DNA from: Sorangium cellulosum
Lineage (GTDB): Bacteria > Myxococcota_A > Polyangia > Polyangiales > Polyangiaceae
NCBI RefSeq assembly: GCF_004135735.1
Contig: NZ_CP012670.1
Location: 1,798,001 to 1,862,000, forward strand
Direction of reading: 5' to 3'
Length of the DNA stretch: 64,000 nucleotides
Shown one piece after another: positions 51,485 to 59,998 of the stretch; the first letter of the stretch is position 1, and every line of letters begins with the position of its first letter. Both the position numbers and the translations under genes were made by a program. A model generated the notes under the pieces. The model was not told where the DNA came from. It worked only from the letters and a program-made list of their open reading frames with translations, and made no database searches.

Positions 51485-52513
51485 ATGAGTGCCGTGCATC
51501 GGACGCTTGTCCTCGCCCTCCTCGCCGGTGGTTCTTTCATCGGCTGCCTTGGCTCGACCGACGTCGAGCCCCTCGACGAGGAGCTCTCCGACGAGCAGGG
51601 CGGAGCGCTGGAGTCCTCGATCTGCGACACCGCCTGGGAGGGCTCGTCGATCACGCTCGCGTGTCCCGCCGGACACGTCATCTCGGCCATCGAGTTCGCG
51701 AGCTACGGCCGGCCGAGCGGGGTCTGCGGCAGCTTCAGGGCCGGCTCGTGCAACGCGTCCTCGTCGAGGTCGGTGGTGGAGCGCGCCTGTCTCGGACAGG
51801 CGAGCTGCACCGTGAGGGCGAGCGACGCGACGTTCGGGAGCGACCCGTGCAGGCGGAGCTGGAAGCAGCTTTACGCGCAGGCGCGGTGCACCCCTCTGAG
51901 CCCGGACGGCGGCGAGGGCGGCGGCGAGGGCGGCGAGGGTGGCGGCGGGGAAGGCGGCAGCGGCGGCCAGAGCGGCGGCGGCGAGGTCTGCGGCAATGGC
52001 GTGTGCGGCGGGGGCGAGGACTGCTCGAGCTGCGCGAGCGACTGCGGCGCGTGCCCGGCGTGCGACGGCGCCGCGCCCGACACGACGTCGCTCGACGCCG
52101 AGGAGCAGGCGTTCCTCGGCATCATCAACCAGTACCGCGCGCAGAACGGGCTCGGGGCGCTCTCGGCCTGCACCTCGATGAACCGCGCGGCCCAGGGGCA
52201 CAGCGAGGACATGCGGGATCAGAACTACTTCTCGCACTCGAGCCTCGACGGCCGGTCGCCCTGGGATCGCGCGTGCAACGCGTGTTATGAGCTCGGCTGT
52301 GGGCCGAAGACCGCCATGGCCGAGAACATCGCGGCCGGCAACTCGGGGGCGCAGGCGACGTTCGACCAGTGGAAGAACTCGCCCGGTCACAACACGAACA
52401 TGCTCGGGTCCAGCTTCAAGGTCATCGGCATCGGGCGGGCGACCGGGGGAGGGACGTACCGGTCCTACTGGACCACGGTGTTCGGCGGCAGCGCGGAGGC
52501 GAGCTGCAACTAG
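51485..52513 (+). CDS. Lipoprotein with SUEL-type lectin domain and CAP (SCP-like) domain
   Basis: 342 residues. ATG 51485 has AAGGAG 7 bases upstream; ATG 51479 is too close to it. Lipoprotein signal with Cys in SFIGC. Residues 45-145 resemble a galactose-binding SUEL lectin domain: ITLACPAGHVISAIEFASYG, FRAGSCNASSSRSVVERACLG, SWKQLYAQARC. Residues 150-175 are a Gly/Glu linker, then a CGNGVCGGGEDCSSCASDCG knot. The C-terminal 150 residues are a CAP domain: IINQYRAQNGLGAL, MRDQNYFSHSSLDGRSPWDR, AENIAAGNSGAQATFDQW, SPGHNTNML and SYWTTVFGG. Probably exported and surface-bound, with glycan binding by the lectin; CAP activity unknown. It appears monocistronic. Confidence 0.8.
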   Translation: MSAVHRTLVLALLAGGSFIGCLGSTDVEPLDEELSDEQGGALESSICDTAWEGSSITLACPAGHVISAIEFASYGRPSGVCGSFRAGSCNASSSRSVVERACLGQASCTVRASDATFGSDPCRRSWKQLYAQARCTPLSPDGGEGGGEGGEGGGGEGGSGGQSGGGEVCGNGVCGGGEDCSSCASDCGACPACDGAAPDTTSLDAEEQAFLGIINQYRAQNGLGALSACTSMNRAAQGHSEDMRDQNYFSHSSLDGRSPWDRACNACYELGCGPKTAMAENIAAGNSGAQATFDQWKNSPGHNTNMLGSSFKVIGIGRATGGGTYRSYWTTVFGGSAEASCN

Positions 52514-52589
52514 TCCAGTACTGCGCCGCGTCCCCCAGGGGCCGATCCGCCGCGCCGGGCCACCGCGATCTGGCGCTTTCCCCGGGGGC

Positions 52590-53174
52590 TCACGGGGTCG
52601 TGACGCTCGTGGACCTCCCCTCGACGCCAGTCGTCAGCGGCGCGCCCGTCGGCCTGCCCCGCAGGGCAAAGAGGCGCGGGCCGAGCACATGGATGGCGAG
52701 GCCAAACAAGAGCACCGTCCCCCCGGTCAGCTGCCAGAACGACAGCCGCTCCCCGAGCACCAGCCACGAAGACAGCACGCCGAAGAACGGCACCAGCAGC
52801 GAGTACGGCGCCACCTGGTTGGCCGGATGACGGCTGAGCAGCCTGCTCCACTGGCCGTAGGCAAACAGAGTCGACGCGATGGCGAGGTAACCCACGGAAA
52901 ACAGGCCCTTGGCCGTCAGCACCTCGGCCCAGACGACCCGGCTGGACTCGACCAAGGCCGCCACGAGGAAGAACGGTGCGATCGGGAACAGCCCCGACCA
53001 GACGATCAAGCCCATCACGTCGGGCTTGTATCCGGCCCGGACGATGGCGCGCACGATCACGTTGGAGGTCGCCCAGGCGAACGCCCCCAGGAGGGTCAGG
53101 AGAAAGCCGAGGAGAGGGATGTCCGCCACCCCCATGCCGCCGATCAATCGGGCCGTAGCTTTGCCGCGCTGCAT
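52590..53174 (-). CDS. Half-length EamA-family transporter, probably truncated
   Basis: About 195 residues from ATG 53174 with five hydrophobic helices: IPLLGFLLTLLGAFAWATSN, GLIVWSGLFPIAPFFLVAAL, LFSVGYLAIASTLFAYGQWS, LLVPFFGVLSSWLVLGERL and LTGGTVLLFGLAIHVLG. This is only the second EamA repeat; normal members are about 290 residues with ten helices. The preceding residues RGKATARLIGGMG resemble the loop before helix 6 with the intervening part deleted, so the first half was lost by an internal deletion. It is either a pseudogene or a half-size protein acting as a dimer. Confidence 0.6.
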   Translation of the reverse strand: MQRGKATARLIGGMGVADIPLLGFLLTLLGAFAWATSNVIVRAIVRAGYKPDVMGLIVWSGLFPIAPFFLVAALVESSRVVWAEVLTAKGLFSVGYLAIASTLFAYGQWSRLLSRHPANQVAPYSLLVPFFGVLSSWLVLGERLSFWQLTGGTVLLFGLAIHVLGPRLFALRGRPTGAPLTTGVEGRSTSVTTP

Positions 53175-53869
53175 GATCCCGTGATGCCGGTCTCCCTGCG
53201 CCGCGACGTTCAATCCCTCCCCCGTCGGCGGGACGGAGCCGTGTGCTTCCACACCTCCCTGTGTCTGAGGCCGGCCTCCCGGACCATCACCCCCCGTTGC
53301 CCGGGGGAGGTCCGCCGCCCGACGGGCTCACCCTGTCCGACAAATGGAACCAGGCCGACATCGGTGCGACGAGTCGACGCTCCCCTCCGGCCGAGCGTCG
53401 TCCGCTCTTGTCGCTGTGCGTCAGCGCGCCAGCCGGCCGGGCTCATGGCTGCCAGCCAGCTTCTCACACCCGCTCCACCTGCGGCCGAGCGGCGGAGAGC
53501 GCTGGTATGAAGCGAGGGACGTGGCGCCTCACGTCGTCGACGAATTTCCGTTGCAAAGATGAAATGATCTCCGTAGCGTTGTTGTTCGCGGGGTGCGCGA
53601 GCGTACCTGTCTCTGCCTCATCAGGTGATTGACGTCGATCGGTTCGGGGGCTCGCGCGGTTCGGCGCACGGGAGGGTGAACGAGGCCTCCACGTGGTCTT
53701 CCCGGGGACCTGGCGGACGACCGGAAGCGCGCGTCGGCTCGACATCGGACATCGAGGGGGCTTCGACGGCGTGCCTGGTCATGCCCGATTTCATGGGGGT
53801 CAGGATGACATACGGGCTTTTCCTTGAACGATTCTCGTACCGGATGCGCCTGGTCGTGCCGAGCCTCTG
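53175..53869. other. Region without a convincing gene
   Basis: About 695 bases between the truncated transporter and the kinase gene. Several short open frames exist on both strands, but none has both a ribosome site and a recognisable domain. The stretch 53540-53640 is less GC-rich (GATGAAATGATCTCCGTAG) and might be a promoter zone for the signalling operon starting at 53870. Confidence 0.35.
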
Positions 53870-56101
53870 ATGCTGGACGCTGCTCCCGATTCCCCTGATG
53901 CGAGGCCTCGCCGGCGGCGCGCCGGCGTTCGCCTCGGCATCGGCGTCAAGCTCGCCGCGATGACGGTGGCTGTCCTTACGGCGGTCACGGTGCTTGTCGC
54001 CAGCAGGGTAATCCGGAATACGAGAGACGGCCTCGTGTCGGCAAAGGCGAGCGCCGCGTCGATGATGGCGGATCTGCTCGCGGGGGTGTTGACGGCGCCG
54101 CTCGACTTCGGCGATCGGGAGTCCGCGCAGAGCGACCTCGAAGAGCTCAAGTCGAACCGCTCGCTCCTCGGCGCCGCCGCGTGGGACGCCGGCGCCGCCC
54201 CCGTCGCCATGGTCGGAGCGCTGCCGGAGGGCCTGTCGAGCTTCACCTCGCGGGGCGCCGAGGACCAGGTCCTCGAGGGCCAGATCCGCGTCGCTCGCCC
54301 GATCGTGCGCGACGACGGGCGGCGCCTCGGGACGCTCGTCCTCGTCTTCTCCCTGGACCAGGAGAACGCCGCGTTCGCCACGGCGCGTAACAACATCCTG
54401 GCCGCCGCGGGGCTCCTGGGGGCGCTGACGGTCTTCCTGCTCGTCGGGTTCGCTCGATGGCAGATCGTGCGCCCGCTCTCGCAGCTCGTCGACGCGGCGC
54501 GGCGCGTCGGCCAGGGGGACCGGGCCGTCCGGGTGGACGTCCGGACCGGCGACGAGCTCGGCCGGCTCGCCGACGGGTTCAACGCGATGAGCGCCGCCAT
54601 CCTCGAGCGCGAGGAGCAGCTCCAGATGGCGACGAGGAGCCTCCGCGAGCTCTTCGACAACATGCGGGAGGCGATCGTGGCGTTCGGCCCCGACGGCCGC
54701 CTGGGCAGCGAGGTGTCGAGGCAGGCGAGGCAGATCTTCGGCGGGCGCGCCGCGGCGGGCAGCCACGTCGCGGAGCTCCTTTACGGCGGCGCGCCGCTCT
54801 GCGTCGAGAGCCAGGCGCTCCAGCGATGGGTCGATGTGGCGTTCGACGCGGAGATCGACGGCTTCGCGGAGGTCGCCGAGCTCGCCCCGCGGGAGGTGTG
54901 GTTCGAGCGGACGCCGGGCGAGCGCAGGTTCTTGCGGCTCGACTTCTGCCCTGTGATCTCCGGCGGGAAGATCGCGCGGATCATGCTGCTCGCGACCGAC
55001 GAGACCGCGCTCCGGCGCCTCGAGGAGAGCGTGAGGACCAAGGACGAGGAGCACGCGCGCCAGATCGCGGCGATGCGCCGCCTCGTCGCCGGCGGCGGCC
55101 AGGTCTTCGTCCGCTTCATCGAGATCTCGCGCGACCGCGTGCTCCGATGCGGCGAGATCCTGCAGAGCGGCGACCGGCTGAGCCCCGCGGACGTCGACGA
55201 GCTCCTGCAGACGCTGCACACCATGAAAGGGGAGGCCCGCTCGTTCGACCTCGATCGCCTGGCGGACGAGATCTTGACGCTCGAGGACGAGCTCTGCGCC
55301 GTCCAGGCGCGCGCGCGCTCGGAGAACGGGATCTCGATCGACGGGTGCTCGGCGTCCTGGCGCTCGCGGCTCCGGCGCGTCGAGGACGAGCTCACGCGCG
55401 CGCAGGAGACGTTCGTCGACGCGTCGCCCATCGGGCGGGCGATCCTCGACCAGATCACGGTCCGCCGGGCGGACGTCGCGCGCCTCGGCGAGCTCCTGGG
55501 CGGGCAGGGCGGCGAGGCGTCCGAGATCGTCCGCCGCCTCGCGGCGCGGCCGTTCGGCGAGGTGGTCGCGCCGCTCGTCGAGCGCGTCCCTCGCTGGGCG
55601 GAGAACGAGGGCAAGCGCGCGCGCCTCGAGATCGACGGCCGCGAGGTGCCCGTCCCGCCGGATCTCGCCCGGCTGCTCCCCGGCGTGATCGTCCACCTCC
55701 TGCGCAACGCGATCGCGCACGGCATCGAGCTCCCCGACGCGCGGAGCCGGGCGGGCAAGGGCGAGACCGGCGTGATCCGCGCCGTGTGCATCGACGACGC
55801 GCCGCTGCCCACGATCGTCGTCGAGGACGACGGCAAGGGCGTCGACTTCGACAGCCTCGCGGCGCGCGCGGGCGTCGATCCGTCGGACCTGCGCCGCGCG
55901 CGCGAGCTCCTGTTCGCGCCCGGCGTGAGCACGCAGGGCGACGTGAGCGATCTGGCCGGCCGCGGCGTCGGGCTCGCCGCCGTCCGGGCAGACCTCGCCT
56001 CGATCGGCTGGAGCATCGAGGTGGACGCGTCGCGCCGGAGCGGGGCGGCGTTCGTGATCCGATCGTGCAAGCAGGCGGAGCCTCTCAGGAAGGGAGAATG
56101 A
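53870..56101 (+). CDS. CheA-like membrane histidine kinase with HAMP, PAS-like and HPt domains
   Basis: 743 residues. Two membrane helices (about 25-45 and 168-190) frame a periplasmic sensor of about 120 residues, followed by HAMP (about 190-245, RPLSQLVDAARRVGQGDRAV) and a PAS-like domain. An HPt helix bundle carries the phosphorylated His in LLQTLHTMKGEARSF near residue 449. The C-terminal ATPase has N-box LLRNAIAHGIE, G1 VEDDGKGVDF and G2 GRGVGLAAVRADL. No CheW-like domain follows. His phosphate would go to the receiver encoded 3 bases downstream. The operon with a YfiR-like protein and TonB receptor suggests it senses an extracellular ligand or envelope state. Confidence 0.85.
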   Translation: MLDAAPDSPDARPRRRRAGVRLGIGVKLAAMTVAVLTAVTVLVASRVIRNTRDGLVSAKASAASMMADLLAGVLTAPLDFGDRESAQSDLEELKSNRSLLGAAAWDAGAAPVAMVGALPEGLSSFTSRGAEDQVLEGQIRVARPIVRDDGRRLGTLVLVFSLDQENAAFATARNNILAAAGLLGALTVFLLVGFARWQIVRPLSQLVDAARRVGQGDRAVRVDVRTGDELGRLADGFNAMSAAILEREEQLQMATRSLRELFDNMREAIVAFGPDGRLGSEVSRQARQIFGGRAAAGSHVAELLYGGAPLCVESQALQRWVDVAFDAEIDGFAEVAELAPREVWFERTPGERRFLRLDFCPVISGGKIARIMLLATDETALRRLEESVRTKDEEHARQIAAMRRLVAGGGQVFVRFIEISRDRVLRCGEILQSGDRLSPADVDELLQTLHTMKGEARSFDLDRLADEILTLEDELCAVQARARSENGISIDGCSASWRSRLRRVEDELTRAQETFVDASPIGRAILDQITVRRADVARLGELLGGQGGEASEIVRRLAARPFGEVVAPLVERVPRWAENEGKRARLEIDGREVPVPPDLARLLPGVIVHLLRNAIAHGIELPDARSRAGKGETGVIRAVCIDDAPLPTIVVEDDGKGVDFDSLAARAGVDPSDLRRARELLFAPGVSTQGDVSDLAGRGVGLAAVRADLASIGWSIEVDASRRSGAAFVIRSCKQAEPLRKGE

Positions 56102-56104
56102 CCC

Positions 56105-56515
56105 ATGGCCCAGGCCGGACGCATCCTCGTGGTGGACGACAGCGAGATCGTGCTGATGCGGATCCGCGTCGAGCTCTCCAGCGCAGGGTACGACGTCGTC
56201 ACGACGACGCAGCTCGTCGGCACGGCGCGCCACCTGCGCGGCTGCGATCTCGTGATCATCGACCTGCACATGCCGGGCCTGGATGGCAGCCAGATCGTGA
56301 GCTCGCTCCGAGCCGCGATGCCCGCGGGCGAGGCGCCGCCGCTCTTCTATCTCTACACCACCGACGCCGCGGCGGGGCGGCGGTACGCGGAGCTCGGCTT
56401 CGACGGCGTCTTCGGCAAGAAGGGCGACCTCCTCGCGCTCACCCCGCAGGTGCAGGCGGCGCTCCGCCTGCGCAAGCTCTCTTTCATCTCGCGGCCGAAG
56501 GAACGCGCGACGTGA
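56105..56515 (+). CDS. Single-domain response regulator receiver
   Basis: 136 residues, CheY-like. Acidic pocket in ILVVDDSEIV, phosphorylated Asp in VIIDLHMPGLDG near residue 54, the Thr switch in YLYTTDAA and the Lys in VFGKKGD. There is no output domain. It starts 3 bases after the kinase stop and its own stop overlaps the next start (GTGA), so it should be the direct partner of that kinase, acting by protein contact. Confidence 0.9.
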   Translation: MAQAGRILVVDDSEIVLMRIRVELSSAGYDVVTTTQLVGTARHLRGCDLVIIDLHMPGLDGSQIVSSLRAAMPAGEAPPLFYLYTTDAAAGRRYAELGFDGVFGKKGDLLALTPQVQAALRLRKLSFISRPKERAT

Positions 56516-57087
56516 CGCTCCCCCGGCGCGCCTTCGTGCTCGGTCTGTTCGCCGCGGTCGCGAGCGCTCCGGGGGACACCATGGCGGAGCCCGCGACGGC
56601 GCCGTTCGCCGTGCAAGCGGAGATCATCACGCGCATCCTGCCCTACGACCGGGGCTTCTGGGACAAGGTGACGAGCCACGTCTCCATCGTGCTGCTCTCG
56701 AAGGCGGGCGACGCGGAGTCGGCGAGCGCCGCTCACCAGATGAGGAAGGCGTTGCTCGACATCGGCAGGGTGCGCGAGCGGCCGATCCAGGTGCTCGGCG
56801 CCGAGTACTCGACGCCGCTCGAGCTCACCGCGCTGTGCCGCGAGCGCGCGATCAACGTCGTTTATGTCTGTCCGGGGCTGGCGAAGGAGGTCGCCGCGGT
56901 ACGCGGCGCCCTCGCGGGCAGCGGCGTCCTGAGCGTCGCGGCCGTGGAGCCCTATGTCGCGCAGGGGATCGTGCTCGGCGTCGACGTGGCGAACGGGAAG
57001 CCGCGCATGAGCATCAACCTCGCGCAGGCGCGCGCCCAGCGCGTCGATTTCCCTTCATCCATCCTCAAGCTGGCAAGGATCTATTGA
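56512..57087 (+). CDS. YfiR-like (DUF4154) periplasmic protein
   Basis: 191 residues from GTG 56512, overlapping the receiver stop. A signal peptide (LPRRAFVLGLFAAVASAP, twin-arginine-like weak RR) precedes the domain QAEIITRILPYDRGFWDK, VSIVLLSKAGDAE, RERAINVVYVCPGLAKEV. The family-like end is GKPRMSINLAQARAQRVDF and SSILKLARIY. YfiR restrains the diguanylate cyclase YfiN in Pseudomonas; in other bacteria DUF4154 genes are paired with TonB receptors and kinases, as here. It probably relays a signal in the periplasm between the receptor and the kinase. No cyclase is seen here. Confidence 0.8.
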   Translation: MTLPRRAFVLGLFAAVASAPGDTMAEPATAPFAVQAEIITRILPYDRGFWDKVTSHVSIVLLSKAGDAESASAAHQMRKALLDIGRVRERPIQVLGAEYSTPLELTALCRERAINVVYVCPGLAKEVAAVRGALAGSGVLSVAAVEPYVAQGIVLGVDVANGKPRMSINLAQARAQRVDFPSSILKLARIY

Positions 57088-57088
57088 C

Positions 57089-59530
57089 GTGAGCTCGACC
57101 CGACTGGCTCTGCTCTGCGCAGCGTCGCTCGCGCTCTGGGTCTACCCCTCGCGCGAGGCGCGGGCCGACGACGTCGGCGCGCTCCTCGAGATCCTGGAGG
57201 AGAGCGTCGTCTCCGGCGCCTCCCGCACCGCCGAGCGCGCGAGCGACGCGCCCGCCATGTCGTCGGTGGTGACGGGCGCGCAGCTCGAGCGCTTCGGCGT
57301 GCGGCGCCTCGACGAGGCGCTGAATTTCCTCGCGAGCGGCGTGTTCGCGCACACGCGCATGTCGGCGCCGGAGGTCGGCGCGCGCGGGGTCGCGCTGACC
57401 CGTGACGGGAACAGCCACGTGCTGGTCGTGCTCGACGGGATGGTCGTGAACGAGCAGGGCGGCGGGACCGTCTTCCTGCACGATATCCCGATCGACATCG
57501 TCGATCACATCGAGGTGATCCTGGGGCCGGGCTCGGTGCTCTACGGCGCGCAGGCGATGCTGGGGGTGATCAACGTCGTCACGAAGAGGGCCGCGGATCT
57601 CCCCGGCGTGCGCGCCGCCGTGACGCTCGGCGCGTCCCCGCCGCTCGACGCGTCAGGGGACATCATGGCGCCGGGCGGCCACGGCAGCCTGGGCCGGGAC
57701 AACTCGGTCTCGCTGAGCTACGGGCGCCGCCTCACGCTGCTCGGGGAGCCCGGCGGCGCGGTCGCGGCCGTCGAGCTCGACGACTTCAAGGGGCCACACA
57801 TCCGCTTTCCGAAGCAGGAGATGTCCGCGGGCCCACACAGCGGGCCGGCCGTGGATCTCGGCCCGCACGCCGAGCCGGGCACCTGGGGCGGTCCGGTGAA
57901 GGAGCAGTGGTTCCGGCGCAAGGTCGGCGGCTACGTGCGCCTCGACGCAGGCGACCTGAGCGCCGCCGCCCGGATGACGCACTCGGACTGGGCTGCTCCG
58001 CTCATGGACCTTCACGAGAACCGCGTGGGGGCCTATGACGACGCGCGCAACGTCAACACCCACGCGCTGGCGCTGGCGAGCCTGAGCTATCGCGCCCGCC
58101 TCGACGAGAGGATCGAGGGCGAGGCGCGCGGGTACTTCGGGTACAGCCGCCTCCTGCGCTCGCGTTACGTGGTGGGCCATGACGCGCCCGTGCCGGGGGT
58201 GCCGCTCGGATCGATCGATCCCGAGCAGTGCCCGGCCGGCCCCGCCGGGCCGTGCCGGAAGGAGTCGTTGTTCCTCTCCCGCTGGGTCGGGCTGGAGCTC
58301 CAGGGGCGCTTCGACTGGCTGCGCGACGGGACCGTCTCGACGCTCGTGGGGCTCGACGGGCGGCTGCGCACGTCCGCCTACGAGGCCGTGGCGTTCGACG
58401 AGCTGACGGGCAAGAGCTATGGCTCCGATCCCGCGCAGACGCGCTGGCACGGCGGCGGCCATCGCATCGAGGACGAGGTCGCGCTGGGCGCTTACGTGCA
58501 GCAGACGATCCGCCCCATCCCGTCCCTCGCGCTCAACGCGGGGGTCCGGATCGACCTCGACTCGCGCATCCCGCTCGATTACGTCGCCAACGCGGTCTCG
58601 CCGCGCGCCGCGTTGATCGTGACGCCGGACGATCGGGTCTCGCTCAAGCTCATCTACTCGAGGGCGTTCCGCGCGCCGAGCTTCGTCGAGCTCTATTACG
58701 TGAGCGGCAGGCTCCTCCCGAACCCGGACGGCCTCGAGCCGGAGAACGTCTCGTCCTTCGAGGCGGTCGCGTCGTTCCGCTCCGGCGCGCACGCCTTCAC
58801 GGCGGCGGGGTTCGCCTCGGACTGGCAGCACGTCATCGAGCTTCAGATGCTGAAAGCCCGCGCGCCCAGCGTCTCGCGGTACAACAACGTGCCCGGGATC
58901 AGGAACTATGGAACGAACGTCGGATACGAGACGAGCTTCCTCGATCGGCGGCTGCGGCTCGGCATGAACGCCACGTTCGCGCTGACGCGCCGGCGCATGT
59001 CGGCGCCGCAGATCGTCCGCAACGCGCGGTTCGGCACCGGCGAGGAAGTCCCCGTCACCGTCGCTCCGCAGGTGTACGGCAACGCGCGCATCTCCTACGA
59101 GATCGGCGCCGGCGCCGTCTCGCTCGCGGCGGCCTACATGGGCCGTCGGATCGCCGATCAGGCATATTACGGGGGCGACCCGTCGAACCTCGACCCGCGC
59201 CCCGAGGCGCCGCAGCAGCTCGAGCTCCGCGCGGCGCTGACGGGCGCGATACCCGGGGTGAAGGGCGCTGGCTACACGATCGGCGGGCAGTACGCGTTCT
59301 CGGCCCATGAGCCGTTCGTCGTCGGGCCGAACCAGGGGCATCCACGCTACCTCGTGGAGGAGGGCCCCTCCGCGAGCCTCGCGCTGGTCAATCGGCTCAC
59401 GATCTTCGCGGGGATCGAGGTCCATCTCGACGATGCGCCAGAGGCGAGCGGCGCCGGCGCGGCGGCCCGCGCTCCCAGTCCATCGAGCGGCCGGCAGATC
59501 GGGCGCGCCGGCGGCGAGGCATTCCAATGA
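57089..59530 (+). CDS. TonB-dependent outer-membrane receptor
   Basis: 813 residues from GTG 57089, two bases after the YfiR-like stop. Signal peptide of about 26 residues (ending EARADD), then the plug domain: SVVSGASRTAERASDAPAM, VTGAQLERFGVRRLDEAL, GVALTRDGNSHVLVVLDGM and IEVILGPGSVLYGAQAMLGV. The rest is a barrel with paired aromatic strands, and the C-terminus has a long Ala/Ser tail after the last strand, which is unusual because receptors normally end in an aromatic residue. A Cys pair in DPEQCPAGPAGPCRK may be an extracellular loop. Substrate unknown; operon context points to signal transduction more than to iron, as no siderophore gene is near. Confidence 0.85.
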   Translation: MSSTRLALLCAASLALWVYPSREARADDVGALLEILEESVVSGASRTAERASDAPAMSSVVTGAQLERFGVRRLDEALNFLASGVFAHTRMSAPEVGARGVALTRDGNSHVLVVLDGMVVNEQGGGTVFLHDIPIDIVDHIEVILGPGSVLYGAQAMLGVINVVTKRAADLPGVRAAVTLGASPPLDASGDIMAPGGHGSLGRDNSVSLSYGRRLTLLGEPGGAVAAVELDDFKGPHIRFPKQEMSAGPHSGPAVDLGPHAEPGTWGGPVKEQWFRRKVGGYVRLDAGDLSAAARMTHSDWAAPLMDLHENRVGAYDDARNVNTHALALASLSYRARLDERIEGEARGYFGYSRLLRSRYVVGHDAPVPGVPLGSIDPEQCPAGPAGPCRKESLFLSRWVGLELQGRFDWLRDGTVSTLVGLDGRLRTSAYEAVAFDELTGKSYGSDPAQTRWHGGGHRIEDEVALGAYVQQTIRPIPSLALNAGVRIDLDSRIPLDYVANAVSPRAALIVTPDDRVSLKLIYSRAFRAPSFVELYYVSGRLLPNPDGLEPENVSSFEAVASFRSGAHAFTAAGFASDWQHVIELQMLKARAPSVSRYNNVPGIRNYGTNVGYETSFLDRRLRLGMNATFALTRRRMSAPQIVRNARFGTGEEVPVTVAPQVYGNARISYEIGAGAVSLAAAYMGRRIADQAYYGGDPSNLDPRPEAPQQLELRAALTGAIPGVKGAGYTIGGQYAFSAHEPFVVGPNQGHPRYLVEEGPSASLALVNRLTIFAGIEVHLDDAPEASGAGAAARAPSPSSGRQIGRAGGEAFQ

Positions 59531-59949
59531 GACAAGCGATCCTTCAATCGCTCCTCGCGAGCGTCCCGGGGCTCGTGGCATGCGGCTGCATCGAGGTGGG
59601 CCACCCCGCGGAGGTGGGCTGCATCGTCCCCGCTTACGCCAACGAGCCTGCCTGTCTCCCGGCGGGCGGCTCGGCTCACTCGAGCGGAGCCACGTCGGGC
59701 GGCGGCCACCCCGGGGGCGGCGGGGAGGATGGGTCCGGCTCCGGCGGGGCCGACGGCTCCGGTGCAGCCGGCGGCGCGGGCGGCAGCGGGGGCGCGGGCG
59801 GCAGCGGGGGCGCGGGCGGCGCGGGCGGCAGCGGGGGCGAGGGCGGCAGCGGGGGCGAGGGCGGCGCGGGCGGCAGCGGGGGCGCGGGCGGCAGCGGGGG
59901 CGAGGGTGGCGCGGGCGGCAGCGGCGGCGCGGGCGGCAGCGGGCGGTGA
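59527..59949 (+). CDS. Gly/Ser/Ala-rich low-complexity lipoprotein
   Basis: 140 residues. ATG 59527 overlaps the receptor stop (ATGA). Lipoprotein-like signal with Cys in GLVACGC, a short Cys-containing segment (EVGCIVPAYANEPACLPAGG), then about 80 residues of GGSGGAGG and GGEGGSGG repeats. The DNA is an imperfect 9- to 15-base tandem array. It probably acts as a flexible surface tether next to the receptor. Length may vary between strains. Confidence 0.7.
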   Translation: MRQAILQSLLASVPGLVACGCIEVGHPAEVGCIVPAYANEPACLPAGGSAHSSGATSGGGHPGGGGEDGSGSGGADGSGAAGGAGGSGGAGGSGGAGGAGGSGGEGGSGGEGGAGGSGGAGGSGGEGGAGGSGGAGGSGR

Positions 59950-59998
59950 GGGGAGCCGGCATGAGGGAAGGACGTACGAGGATGAAGGACGTGCGGGG

